24,084 nt of DNA from Phoronis ovalis (GCA_028565635.1 JAOXYB010070056.1:1-24084), one strand, 5' to 3'; positions 11,901-20,150 are shown, counted from the first letter of the stretch. The notes: generated by a model not told the origin, from the sequence alone. Numbers and translations are program-made.

Positions 11901-14821
11901 GAAACATCTTTCATCTATGTGCTATATATAACTTCAATAAAAAGACAATAATGCACAAAAGAAATTGGTTTAATAAACACTTTAGAGAATTGGTGTTAAG
12001 TTAAGTCCTGCATTGAACGTCAGTCATTGCTGCTTTGATTTTCCCAAAATGACGCACATCTCCCTCCCCATGGCAATCAAAAAGTGTAATGACAAAGTTA
12101 AGAATGTCAAGTATAAGAGTTTAACTTTCATCTTTGTAGATGTTGTGGATGGTTCAAGTCGATATAATGCCAAAATTGGTACTGAATTGCCCACATCTAC
12201 TTCTCAATTACTCCAACAGGGGGCAGGTTAGTATAAGACTGAAAAACAATTTTTGTATTAAAAGATGACTATATGATAAAGAAAACTGATTTTCTTTTAG
12301 CACATCAGGTTTCGGGAAGTAGATACATTTTAGGATGTAAGAAATTGATATGTTATATGCTAATTGATGGAAGTTACCAGTGTGCAATGAGTATTGTTGC
12401 CATATTGTGATAATGTTTAATAAATTGACATAATGTGAATAACACGTTGATGAGTTCACACATATCGTGAGCATCAGATATATTTTATTAAGCTTTATAC
12501 ATTTTTTCCTTTAATAGCAAATACAACAACTTTTTTCGCTGTTTGAACCATTATCGTTGTTATAGAATTATAATAATATGGTACATACACTTTCTTCTGC
12601 AGCTTGTAATGTTCTGTACATCAATACTGTAGACACAGAATCGCTGACAGGTCCCCAGGCGATAGCTAGGGCTGTCCAGCAAACATTTAACATGGAACCA
12701 CCACCTAAATCAACTGTTGTTCACTTCAAAGTTTCGGCACAGGGAGTTACTCTCACTGATAATAATCGAAGGTTAGTGCAAATTAAGGCTAAGCTAGAGT
12801 CTTCTTACTGTTTAAATAAAAAAATCATGAAATCTGCAATACATTTTTTATCACACAAAATAGATGTTTCCTGAAACTTTAACATTCCTGCTGTCATATT
12901 GGTAGTTTCAAACTTTAAACACATAAAGTACACCCTACAGGAAATCGCAGTATATCTAAATTCATACTAATTACATTTTTAGCAAGTTAACAGTACTTCC
13001 ATAATTAGTTATAGACCTAGACTTGCACAAGTCTAAAATGATAATTTTTTGATAATGTTATTAATATTATGTTTCATAATCATTAGAACATGAATTTTAT
13101 TTATTACTTTACATTTTGAAGTTTTGATTCCAGGCCATATATAAAACAGGGGTATATATAAACACTGAAATTATGATATTTTATGTTGTATAAACATTTT
13201 CTCCAACTAATAACTGAAAGTATGATATTTTGTGTTGTGAAAATAAAATATTAAAAAAATTAAATATTAAATAAAATAAAATATTTGGCCAGGCAGACTT
13301 GAGCCAGTCTATTATAGACCATTTTTAAATTGCACCGGAGATTTGATTATATAATCAATGTAGTTTTTTAGCAATTAAAAATTTTACCTTTTAAACATTT
13401 ATTAAGAATTCAAGATTATTCATGGTATTTACAATTTGGTCTTAACAAATAATGGGAGTATATTGTTTACTTCTTAAAACTGTAGTTAGCTCGAATTATG
13501 ATCTGCCTGATTTTCTGGTTGGATGTAAGGAGTACCTTCTGATTTCTATTAGATGTCATAAAACGCTCATTAAATTACATGCATTGCACTCACATGTCTG
13601 AAAATGCCATCATAACATATGGAAAAAATGTAATAGGATTCTTCAGAAATTTCTTGTAAACCCATAATGATCCTTAACATGTAGCTTAGCCTAAAATAAT
13701 TTTCCTATGTTCTTATTTTAATAGTTGTGCCTAGCCCACCCTAGCTTAGCCTAACCTTGACTAAAATGTGTTGTATGTCTGTGTCATAGGACATACTTTG
13801 AATTTGCATTTGTTGACATCTTTTCAATTCAGATTTCATAATCACATGTTAAAAAAACATTTAATTTCCTTGAAGCAGTGTATAGTCCAACTGATGTTTT
13901 TGCTTGTCATACTCGGTGCCTTTAGCTCATTGGATCCGGTACTTCAAAGAGCATGTATGATGCTATGTTCGCTGTGTACATTCTTTTGTAAAAAACTTCG
14001 AAGTCTCTGTAACTTACCAATCAAACTATTTTTTTGCTGTCTTTGTAATATAATAAAATTAAACATTAAAAATTAAAATCAGTTCATACACTTTCACCTC
14101 ATTTAGTAGATATCCACTTTTTTATGTAAATTTGTATAAATTGTATCTTCATTTGAACAATCTTTGTAGATTATTCTTTCGTCGTCATTATACTACCAAT
14201 GCAGTGACATACTGTGGTATGGATCCACAGGATAGAAGATGGGCCAAGTCTGATGACCCTGTAGTTGTTAATGCAAAGTAAGTCTATCAAGTGAAATAAC
14301 TGATAGTACACATAACCAAACTATTATATATGTTCTCTGACTTGTCAATGTGCCATGTTTACTCAGATTCATTCCATAAGGGTATAATACAATCTTGCAG
14401 CAGACAGTATTTTGCCTTTGTAAGTGGCGTGTTGATGTTCAAGTGGAAGTTTGCCTGGGCTAACGTTACATAGTTTCAAAATGACAGTTCATGTCCCACA
14501 TTGTGTTAACTGGAACCCTGATTTACAGTGGATTTGAGTTTAGTCTAATTCTCACAGCAGAGCAAAGTAACCAAATTTAGTACAGTTACAAAAAAAAGAT
14601 TGTTGTATATGCACAAGATGGCTTGTTACAGTTAAAACTGACTGTCTGCTTAATACAATTAACAGATCTTTCATTCGACTTTCAGGATATTTGGTTTTGT
14701 TGCTCGTAAACAAGGAAGTACAACAGACAATGCTTGTCATATCTTTGCTGAAATAGATCATGATCAACCAGCGGGCGCTATTGTGAACTTCGTAACAAAC
14801 ATTTTGCTTGCTAAGAAATAA
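2838..14821 (+). CDS. TNS: Tensin, C-terminal part: disordered linker, SH2, PTB (14 exons)
   Basis: Join 2838-2967, 3316-3366, 4730-5542, 6849-7029, 7432-7806, 7960-8153, 10069-10194, 10524-10616, 11117-11194, 11539-11586, 12140-12226, 12603-12771, 14170-14277, 14686-14821. The total is 2589 nt, 862 codons plus TAA, with all phases consistent. Tensins are cytoplasmic focal-adhesion adaptors: the SH2 binds phosphotyrosine proteins and the PTB binds beta-integrin tails. Numbering from the first codon here, 1-568 is a Ser/Pro/Gln-rich linker, about 569-680 is SH2 (SKYWY at 569, phosphotyrosine-binding Arg597 in FIVRDS) and 726-862 is PTB, ending LLAKK. The SH2-PTB order at the C-terminus is unique to tensins. 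The phosphatase-like and C2 domains are outside the window. The long glutamine-rich segment at 375-457 is unusual. Confidence 0.96.
2968..3315 (+). other. Tensin intron between exons a and b
   Basis: 348 bp of T-rich sequence between donor GTAAGA and acceptor TTGCAG. I see no other element in it. Confidence 0.8.
3316..3366 (+). CDS. TNS: Tensin exon b: FPVSPQTPY segment
   Basis: This 51-nt exon has acceptor TTGCAG and donor GTAAAT and is phase 1 at both ends. It encodes [17 protein letters not shown], similar to the repeated FPVSP-TPY segments of vertebrate tensin linkers and likely a proline-directed phosphorylation region. Skipping it would keep the frame. Confidence 0.88.
3367..4729 (+). 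other. Tensin intron between exons b and c
   Basis: 1363 bp. It contains an inverted-repeat element at 3935-4073 and a possible cryptic exon starting at 4321, both treated separately. The remainder is AT-rich with nothing recognisable. Confidence 0.75.
3935..4073. repeat. Inverted repeat, possible small MITE
   Basis: The left arm at 3935-3953 (GTATTTTGTCTTTTAGTTT) and right arm at 4055-4073 are reverse complements over 19 nt with two mismatches. They bound a 139-bp segment inside a tensin intron. A convincing target-site duplication is not visible, so it could be a degenerate MITE or an accidental inverted repeat. In RNA the two mismatches would be G-U pairs. Confidence 0.4.
4730..5542 (+). 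CDS. TNS: Tensin exon c: large low-complexity linker exon
   Basis: An 813-nt exon after TATAG, closed by the donor GTAGCT and phase 1 at both ends. It encodes about 271 residues rich in Ser, Gly, Asn, Gln and Thr, beginning [10 protein letters not shown] and carrying several TP/SP sites early on. The frame stays open leftwards to 4567 and rightwards to 5700. The chosen ends rest on splice sites and on phase agreement with the neighbouring exons. No folded domain is visible. Confidence 0.88.
5543..6848 (+). other. Tensin intron between exons c and d
   Basis: 1306 bp, pyrimidine-rich toward its 3' end (about 6600-6750), as expected upstream of an acceptor. An 87-codon minus-strand open frame at 6335-6598 has no recognisable domain or supporting context and is not called. 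Confidence 0.75.
6849..7029 (+). CDS. TNS: Tensin exon d: start of Gln-rich region
   Basis: The acceptor GTCTTTAG follows a pyrimidine-rich stretch and the donor is a consensus GTGAGT. It encodes [13 protein letters not shown], then a segment ending in NFQQQQ and NQQQQLQ. It enters in phase 1 and leaves in phase 2. Confidence 0.87.
7030..7431 (+). other. Tensin intron between exons d and e
   Basis: 402 bp of AT-rich sequence splitting the glutamine-rich coding tract. No element was seen. Confidence 0.8.
7432..7806 (+). CDS. TNS: Tensin exon e: glutamine-rich exon
   Basis: A 375-nt exon after TTTTTTTAG with donor GTAAAT, phase 2 at both ends and therefore skippable in frame. It continues the Gln-rich tract ([26 protein letters not shown]) and then turns Ser/Gly-rich. 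CAA and CAG codons are mixed and interrupted by His, Phe and Pro, so this is not a pure CAG repeat. Confidence 0.87.
7960..8153 (+). CDS. TNS: Tensin exon f: linker end and start of SH2
   Basis: Acceptor TGTTTTAG, donor GTAAGT; phase 2 in, phase 1 out. It encodes a Ser/Gly/Met-rich end of the linker and then [16 protein letters not shown], the first strand and helix of the SH2 domain. The KYWYKP-ISRD pattern is typical of tensin SH2. Confidence 0.93.
8241..8294 (+). repeat. 18-bp tandem repeat, three copies
   Basis: Copies at 8241-8258, 8259-8276 and 8277-8294 follow the unit ACATTTGATACTGGGTGA with up to four differences between copies. The array sits about 160 bp upstream of the 151-bp array in the same intron. 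Confidence 0.85.
8428..8451. repeat. GC-rich palindrome next to tandem array
   Basis: A perfect 12-bp palindrome, CCGCCGCGGCGG (8437-8448), lies inside a larger hairpin with arms CCACCGC (8428-8434) and GCGGTGG (8445-8451). It is a striking GC island in AT-rich DNA and ends seven bases before the first 151-bp unit. Short GC hairpins occur near the ends of Helitron-type elements, but I cannot define Helitron termini here. Confidence 0.7.
8458..8966 (+). repeat. 151-bp tandem array, about 3.4 copies
   Basis: Units begin at ATTCACTGTT: 8458-8608, 8609-8759, 8760-8910 and a partial copy from 8911 to about 8966. The spacing is exactly 151 bp each time and the copies differ at only scattered positions, so the array is recent or homogenised. 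The last copy diverges more and then breaks off. Short arrays of about 150-160 bp units are known cores of bivalve Helitron-like elements (the oyster 'pearl' type). That family link is inference. Confidence 0.93.
10069..10194 (+). CDS. TNS: Tensin exon g: SH2 core with phosphotyrosine-binding Arg
   Basis: Acceptor TTTTCTAG, donor GTAGGT, phase 1 at both ends. It encodes [17 protein letters not shown] and then [11 protein letters not shown]. Arg597 in FIVRDS is the conserved phosphotyrosine-binding arginine, so the SH2 domain looks functional. Confidence 0.96.
10195..10523 (+). other. Tensin intron between exons g and h
   Basis: 329 bp of AT-rich intron with nothing recognisable. Confidence 0.8.
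10524..10616 (+). CDS. TNS: Tensin exon h: middle of SH2
   Basis: Acceptor CTTTTCAG, donor GTTAGT, phase 1 at both ends. It encodes [15 protein letters not shown] and then [14 protein letters not shown]. The LVRHFLIE and VRLKGC-NEP-FG strings match tensin SH2 domains almost residue for residue. Confidence 0.96.
10617..11116 (+). other. Tensin intron between exons h and i
   Basis: 500 bp of AT-rich intron with no element seen. Confidence 0.8.
11117..11194 (+). CDS. TNS: Tensin exon i: end of SH2
   Basis: Acceptor CTTGCAG, consensus donor GTGAGT, phase 1 at both ends. It encodes [18 protein letters not shown] and then KLVLPEL, the last helix and strand of SH2. The string [16 protein letters not shown] is a strong tensin signature. 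Confidence 0.96.
   Translation, partial: VVLLLLCTSILSLHLHCHVNWCSLN
11195..11538 (+). other. Tensin intron between exons i and j
   Basis: 344 bp of intron. The minus-strand frame overlapping it (11369-11644) runs through exon j and is a shadow. Confidence 0.8.
11539..11586 (+). CDS. TNS: Tensin exon j: SH2-PTB linker, 48 nt
   Basis: Acceptor CTATTTTAG, donor GTATAT, phase 1 at both ends. It encodes [16 protein letters not shown], the first half of the short linker between SH2 and PTB. The phase agrees with both neighbours. As a small symmetric exon it could be a cassette. Confidence 0.85.
11587..12139 (+). other. Tensin intron between exons j and k
   Basis: 553 bp of AT-rich intron with no element seen. 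Confidence 0.8.
12140..12226 (+). CDS. TNS: Tensin exon k: SH2-PTB linker
   Basis: Acceptor TCTTTGTAG, donor GTTAGT, phase 1 at both ends. It encodes [19 protein letters not shown] and then a stretch ending LLQQGA just before the PTB domain. The tail LLQQGAAC is shared with vertebrate tensins. Confidence 0.9.
12227..12602 (+). other. Tensin intron between exons k and l
   Basis: 376 bp of AT-rich intron with no element seen. Confidence 0.8.
12603..12771 (+). CDS. TNS: Tensin exon l: first half of PTB
   Basis: Acceptor CTTCTGCAG, donor GTTAGT; phase 1 in, phase 2 out. It encodes [20 protein letters not shown] and later [28 protein letters not shown] and [14 protein letters not shown] are hallmark tensin PTB sequences. 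Confidence 0.97.
12772..14169 (+). other. Tensin intron inside the PTB domain
   Basis: 1398 bp. It carries the MITE-like element at 13009-13320 near its centre-left. A 102-codon open frame at 13768-14076 lacks an ATG start and any recognisable domain. Short TAGCTTAGCCTAA-type repeats occur near 13682 and 13743. Nothing else is visible. Confidence 0.75.
13009..13320. mobile_element. MITE-like element with 17-bp TIRs and 9-bp TSD
   Basis: The left terminal repeat TAGACTTGCACAAGTCT (13018-13034) and right terminal repeat (13295-13311) are reverse complements with two mismatches, bounding 294 bp. Directly outside them is a perfect 9-bp direct duplication, TTATAGACC, at 13009-13017 and 13312-13320. 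Each terminus is itself nearly palindromic. The interior is AT-rich and non-coding and includes an imperfect 26-bp direct repeat (13164-13189 and 13213-13238). A non-autonomous DNA transposon is the natural reading. A 9-bp duplication fits Mutator-like or Merlin-like transposases best, but the family is not established. Confidence 0.75.
14170..14277 (+). CDS. TNS: Tensin exon m: middle of PTB
   Basis: Acceptor TTTGTAG, consensus donor GTAAGT, phase 2 at both ends. It encodes [20 protein letters not shown] and then a charged segment ending VVVNAK. LFFRRHY and the CGMDPQDR-W motif match the tensin PTB core. Confidence 0.96.
14278..14685 (+). other. Tensin intron before terminal exon
   Basis: 408 bp of AT-rich intron with no element seen. 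Confidence 0.8.
14686..14821 (+). CDS. TNS: Tensin terminal coding exon n: end of PTB and stop
   Basis: Acceptor CTTTCAG, entry phase 2, stop TAA at 14819-14821. It encodes [18 protein letters not shown], then [18 protein letters not shown] and the end [21 protein letters not shown] is nearly invariant in animal tensins. There is no extension beyond the PTB fold. Confidence 0.97.
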
Positions 14822-17640
14822 GGACTTGAACTAATTGAAGAAATAATGAAGTGAAATTAATCTTACCTTAAGTTCTGGACAGTAACAATCTGGTATAATT
14901 CAAAAAGAACAGAATACGAACTTAAAGTGGCTGCAATTAGACTATATGACTAAATGACTTGGTCATTGTCAGTTGATTACAGAATTGGAAGAGAAAGATT
15001 TTAATTATGCTAATCTATAAAATGATATTATAGAAAAAAAAATTAAAAACAACATTCAAGTGGGGAGTTTAACAAGCTCAACAGCTCTCTGTAGTGTCTA
15101 AAATCTTTTTAAACATTAGACGAATGAAAGAAAGAATTTTAGCTTGTGAATTGCTGTAGTCTCAGTTTAATTAGAACACTACATTTTATTTATATCTAAA
15201 TAATTTATCATTATATAATATACAGAAGATATGGTAGATGTTTACTATAGTCAGTTGACATTTTGGCAATACTGTACTGTTTTTGCTGAAAATTTTGTTC
15301 AGCATAGCCTTTGACATGTTTCATTAAAAATTGAAGCTAACCATTTGCTAACCAAATCTGTATAAGTAATTTTAATGTATGTGTTTATGCTGCTGGATCT
15401 AGAGGACAGTTTGAATCTGTGGAAACAGTATGTTGATATCTCGTATAGCAGAGATAGGAAAATCGGGCTGTAATCTTGTAAAATAATGTTATGTAACATA
15501 GTTTGTAAATGTAGTTAAACAAGAATTTAGTGTATCAAACGGGTATTTTATATTGATGAACTGCGATAGGGCAATTGTATTATACACTTCTAATATATAT
15601 ATTAATTATATTTTTGTATGCCATGTTCTCAACAATATTTTTTATCCATGTTTCTGGACAAAGATTTAAATAGAATCCCCGGAAACAAGATTGAATAACT
15701 GATTAAGAATATCTGTACGTGGCGGAGAAATAAATTGGTCATAGAACATGGATATTACTTTTGTTAGGACATTGGTATATTTTGCTTATTTTTACTATTG
15801 CATAAATTTAATTGATATTGCTTTCAGTGTCAGATTTTTATATGAAATAGTTAGAACCCATTTTGTTGTCAAAAAAATTGCTGATACACATTGTACCTTC
15901 TTGTAACTTGTCACATCCTGTGGTATGGATAAAGTGAAAAGGGGGTAAAGCAGAGATATAAATAACTTTGTCAAATCTTAGTTGTGGTGAAAACTGATTG
16001 GTTGGTTGCTGTTGCAAAGTTTGTGTATGTAGTTATACTTTTAGTAAGCTCTGGGAATTTTTTCACCAGGTTAGCCAACCTCATTGAAAAAATAGGGCAT
16101 GATAAGTAATATAAAAAATGTGATGGCTGTGCATTTCCTGTGTAGGAAATATGTTTATAATCAGTATCTTGGTAAATCAGCGTTGCTAAATTGTTTTAGC
16201 AAAACAGTTATTGTCCCTAGTTCTGTAGCTTTTCTCACAGCTCCGTACGTGTTTGTACAGAAGTGCTAAAATAGCCATAAATTTTTAAGTGCTGAAATAA
16301 ATACTCAACAAGGGTATTTGTGCTCGGAATTTAGAAGCTAGCTAATTATATTTTATATATATATTATATATATTTATTCGCATTTATTAAATATGAAGCT
16401 TATAGAAAGTTGTACTTATAAAATATTGCTTAAAATAATGTGCAGAGGGAATGTTAATGCTAAATATAGTGTATTTTATAAAATACAATTGCTTCAATGT
16501 TTTCAACTGTGGCTTTGTCAGTTATATATTCTTGTTGCATATATTCAAACCACTGGCTCACATTAAGTTGCTTAGACAGTAGTATAGATTAACACATTAA
16601 ACTCTCACTCATCTAAAATAGTTAACCTGTGATCGATAAAATTACCTTTGCTATAAAAAGAATTCTCTGCCTAGATGGAGGTGTGTTTAATGTTGTACCT
16701 GGCATTTGCTTCTGTGAATAGTTTCTCAGGGTTAGTAAAAACAGTAAACAGGCAGCAAAAATCAGATACCACTGGAGTCGACTAGAACTGTGTATTAATT
16801 TTTATAATCAAAATGAGATGTACACATGTAAAAGTATACATTTTTGCAAACGTTATAATGAATCCGAGGGAAAAGGTTGAAAATATTTTTCATGATCTGA
16901 TAAGAGTCCATTTTGGGAAAGAATTCTGTTTTTCAATTTAATTTTTTTAAAATGTAAAAATCCTTACACCTACAAAGCTGAAACTTGGCAAAACTTAGCT
17001 TTATATATACACTGTGAATTGAAACAAGGGCGCTAAGCTTTAAATATGTGTTGTTCTAAGAATTTTGGTTAATAATTAGAAAACAAGATATAAAAATAAT
17101 TATAATGGTATCACCTTTGCAATTAATACTGAACTTGTCTGCTTCTTGTATGTAAACTATTTAATTTTACAGTGCCATTCTTTTACCGATCCCAATATCA
17201 AATGGTAGTGAGATATCAGTTTTTTGCAATATTGAACATTGCTTAAATTTAGTGATAAATTGTAACACTATAGTTTTGAATCATTTTTTGATGAAATAAA
17301 TATTTTACTTTAATATTATGTAGGTAGATGTAAATATTACACACTTTTGGTGATGTCAGTGATATTCAGAAAGTCGTCAGATGGCATTTCTTTCATTCAT
17401 CGGGGTTTGTTTTGTTTCAAATAAATTGTATCTCAATTCAAATGTATTTTAGGAAGTGGTTATATAGTTACTGAATCTTGTGATACAACTTTTAATTTAT
17501 ATTTAATCAATTTATTGCATATAATATAATTCTAAAGTGTAAATATTTTTAAAATATTTTTTAGACTTTTGTAACTTTGTAAGATATATAGTCTGTGTGT
17601 AGACTAGTACTTGATATGCTGGCCCGATGAAAAAACGTTC
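14822..17640 (+). other. Tensin 3' untranslated region and flank
   Basis: AT-rich non-coding sequence with AATAAA hexamers at 15729-15734, 16296-16301, 17295-17300 and 17420-17425. The first would give a UTR of about 0.9 kb, the last about 2.6 kb. An AT dinucleotide tract lies near 16349-16375. Two perfect Pumilio-type TGTAAATA octamers occur at 17329-17336 and 17538-17545; the first lies before the last AATAAA, the second beyond it. The true 3' end cannot be decided from sequence alone. Confidence 0.5.
15729..15734 (+). terminator. Candidate proximal poly(A) signal of tensin
   Basis: This AATAAA is the first canonical hexamer downstream of the tensin stop codon (about 0.9 kb), followed by T/G-rich sequence. 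Alternative sites are likely further on. Confidence 0.4.
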
Positions 17641-18402
17641 GTAAATAAGACGTGGACTAATTTCCTAAAAACCTCTGTGATAAATATGCAAATACTTAAT
17701 GTACATTCGTAAGTTAATAGTTATTGTTTATAACCATAAAATTTAAAATTATTATAATTAGTTCAGTAACACCGAATGACGTTATTAGTGGTGCGTTTTA
17801 GGATAATGAGACATTGCAAGACATTTTAAAACGAGCATATTCAAAAACTAGTTTTTGAAGAACGTTCCAAGGTAAATACGTAAGATTAAGAATGACTACA
17901 TGTACTTTTTTAGATAAAAAAAGTTACGTGATACTATAATTAAGAGAAATACATTTTTGCATAAGAGTTAATACTGAGTATAATTATGACAATCGCAGGA
18001 AGAAATCACAGACAAAGGATAGCAATTATAACATGATTGAATATAGATGAGGTGTTAATTTGCTGACAGGGAATCTATACATAAATTTGATGATAATTTT
18101 TCTGTCATAACATTTATCGACTGCCGCCTGGCTATAAATTCTCAAGTTTTCAAGTATTTCACAAAGAATTCTTCTACGGGATGAGTTTCTTTATTAAATA
18201 TATTTTGGCTTGGATTCAGCACGTAACGGGAAGTGTGTAAGGTATTAGCAGCTCTATGCAGAAGTCTGCAGCAATCTTTAGGCGCGTTTGATATTAGAAC
18301 TACAATAAGCTATAACGTTTTTTTTAATTGTTTTCATGTTTAATTGAACAAACTTCGGTAATAATATCTGTCATTTTGGATAATTTTGCGGATGGACTCA
18401 AT
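17641..18402 (+). promoter_or_regulatory. Upstream region of receptor gene with TATA-like box
   Basis: The intergenic stretch before the receptor ATG contains TATAAATT at 18133-18140, about 265 bp upstream of the start codon. It is the best core-promoter candidate. No coding sequence is visible. An in-frame TAA at 18325-18327 lies upstream of the receptor reading frame. A 5' non-coding exon cannot be excluded. Confidence 0.25.
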
Positions 18403-19458
18403 ATGAATTTCACTATGTTCAACCAAACAGGAGATGACATTGCAACAACGGTTATTCCAATATCAGTGGTAGTGTTTCTGATGATATTTGAATCCATTTT
18501 ATTTATTTTAACACTAGGCAATATATTTGTTGTCATATCGTACATAAAATATAATTTCGTAAGAGAAGCTGTTGAAAATATTTTTATTTTCAATTTAGCA
18601 CTAAGTGATTTCGTGTATGGTATGTTAGCGCCAATACCACTGACAAAAAAGTATTTGCCACATTTAATCGAAAATTATCAGCCTGTAATTGAACAATATG
18701 AAAGTCTGTGTTACATTTTCGGACTTTTCCTACCATCCTGGTGCATTGCCGTATCTGTAAATACTATGATGCTCATATCAATAGACAGATTCTTGGCTGT
18801 GATGAAACCATTTGCGTATACAAAGATAATGACACATTGGACATGTTGGGTACTAATTCTGGCTTGCGATATTTTTGTTGTGATCGCTTATGTGCTTATA
18901 TATGTAACCTCAATCGCTCAAGGACATGTATATACTCCGGGTGATCTGTGCTTGTATGAGACAGCTTTCCATCCCAAGAGCAGAATAGTCATAATACTTC
19001 TAGTCACTGTTGTACCAATAGTCATCACGTGCATTATTTACATTGTCATCGGAATAATTGCTTTCCGTTTAAAGATGAAAGATCGTCGTGTCCATGATAA
19101 TCTTACAAGTATACAAAGTACAAAAAGTTACCAATCTCAACTCCAGATAAGCAACGCTGAACCTCAGGAAAGTCAAATAGTTCTACATCGACAGACACAT
19201 TTTAAAATACTGCATTTTATGTTACGCGTTCTATTTGTTTTTATATTGAGCTACATGCCTGGTTTGATTATTAAAGGTGCGATTCGTATTGACAAGTTTT
19301 CACCATGGTGGCTCCTGTCTTTGAATCATTTTGCCATTGCTTTGTATAAACTGTCAACCGCATTGAATCCTCTAATATATGCAAAACATTCAAAACAATA
19401 TCAGAAGGCCATTAAGAAGCTTTTAGGGATAAGCAATGTCATACATGCCTGGACGTGA
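18403..19458 (+). CDS. Class A (rhodopsin-family) G-protein-coupled receptor, orphan type, single exon
   Basis: 351 residues from the first in-frame ATG; the frame is open back to 18328 but has no earlier ATG. Seven hydrophobic segments fit a plasma-membrane receptor. Visible marks are N-glycosylation sequons at N2 and N7, G39-N40 in TM1, NLALSD with Asp69 in TM2, Cys103 before TM3 and Cys183 in loop 2 for the usual disulfide, DRF (128-130) in place of DRY, Trp in TM4, Pro205 in TM5 and NPLIY (322-326) in TM7, followed by a short basic helix-8-like tail. TM6 has SYMP instead of CWxP, so the toggle Trp is missing. No Asp is present at the aminergic TM3 position, which argues against a monoamine receptor. 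The ligand is unknown. It is intronless, as are many lineage-expanded invertebrate receptors. Confidence 0.92.
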   Translation: MNFTMFNQTGDDIATTVIPISVVVFLMIFESILFILTLGNIFVVISYIKYNFVREAVENIFIFNLALSDFVYGMLAPIPLTKKYLPHLIENYQPVIEQYESLCYIFGLFLPSWCIAVSVNTMMLISIDRFLAVMKPFAYTKIMTHWTCWVLILACDIFVVIAYVLIYVTSIAQGHVYTPGDLCLYETAFHPKSRIVIILLVTVVPIVITCIIYIVIGIIAFRLKMKDRRVHDNLTSIQSTKSYQSQLQISNAEPQESQIVLHRQTHFKILHFMLRVLFVFILSYMPGLIIKGAIRIDKFSPWWLLSLNHFAIALYKLSTALNPLIYAKHSKQYQKAIKKLLGISNVIHAWT

Positions 19459-20150
19459 GAACTTTAGAAAAACATAGAAAGTGCACAGTACTGAACACTT
19501 TTAAAATACTTATCTAATTATTAGCAGTTTTCGCATTTTACGCAGTACTAGCAGGAACTCTGAAATTGTTCATTGCAAAATCTATTGTATTTATATTGTT
19601 AGTTGCGCATTTGAAATTTGGCATTGTGATTGTCTAAAAATGTGACTCAGGTGATAGCAGAGAAGCAAAGAAGATTGATTGACATTGAAACTTTTTTTGT
19701 TCGTAGGTGTTACGCACATTTAACCGCCTACAACTATTTGGGTTTATTGGGAATTAATTTACTGTTCGTACTGTTCGGGATTGAATTGTCAACAGGATAT
19801 ACTCTCGTTTTTCATCATAGACTAATGCTAATATACCAGAAACAGAACTACAACAAATGTCACCAAAGTTTTCAAAAACGTCTGCTGCGTGCAACATCAT
19901 ACGCGCAGAAGCAGTTGCAGGAAATTCCATGCATGAATCCTTGCATGCAAACATTGCGTCTGCAGCCCAGTAGGATACGGTATTTTCTCCGATATACAAA
20001 AGAGCAGCTTGGGTTTTCAATATAGTATTTCAGATCAACTATGTTTTTCAACTGCTGTTACATGAAAATTAATTGTCTAGCAGTGGTGATTGAGGACGGG
20101 GGCTTGGAGGGCCCTTCAGCTTACTCCACTTTACAACAAACAATAAAAAT
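19459..20150 (+). other. Receptor 3' flank with odd open segment
   Basis: The stretch 19630-20025 is open on the + strand for 131 codons and most of it (19754-20020) is also open on the - strand. Neither frame has an ATG near its start and I recognise no protein, so it is not called as a gene. It may be receptor 3' UTR or a repeat relic. AATAAA at 20142-20147 lies in a near-palindromic A/T stretch that would also read as a signal on the opposite strand. Confidence 0.35.
20142..20147 (+). terminator. Candidate poly(A) signal of receptor gene
   Basis: AATAAA about 690 bp after the receptor stop. The surrounding CAATAAAAATAAT is mirrored by ATTATTTTTTTATTG, so a signal exists on both strands. 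Another AATAAA is at 20536-20541. Confidence 0.3.

Noticed and set aside
12208-12474. 88-codon minus-strand frame
   Set aside because: Lies mostly in an intron and overlaps the exon k boundary; no features.
13018-13035. Left MITE end considered as an isolated palindromic binding site
   Set aside because: Better explained as a transposon terminus, because a matching inverted copy and target duplication exist at 13295-13320.
13768-14076. 102-codon + frame in the PTB intron
   Set aside because: No ATG at its start, hydrophobic and Cys-rich by T-rich composition; no family recognised.
18328-18402. 25-codon upstream extension of the receptor
   Set aside because: Would need a TTG start; the first in-frame ATG is at 18403 and gives a normal short N-terminus with two sequons.
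18324-18593. Minus-strand frame over the receptor start
   Set aside because: Antisense shadow of the receptor gene.
18708-18944. Second + frame inside the receptor
   Set aside because: Overlaps the seven-helix frame and has no features.
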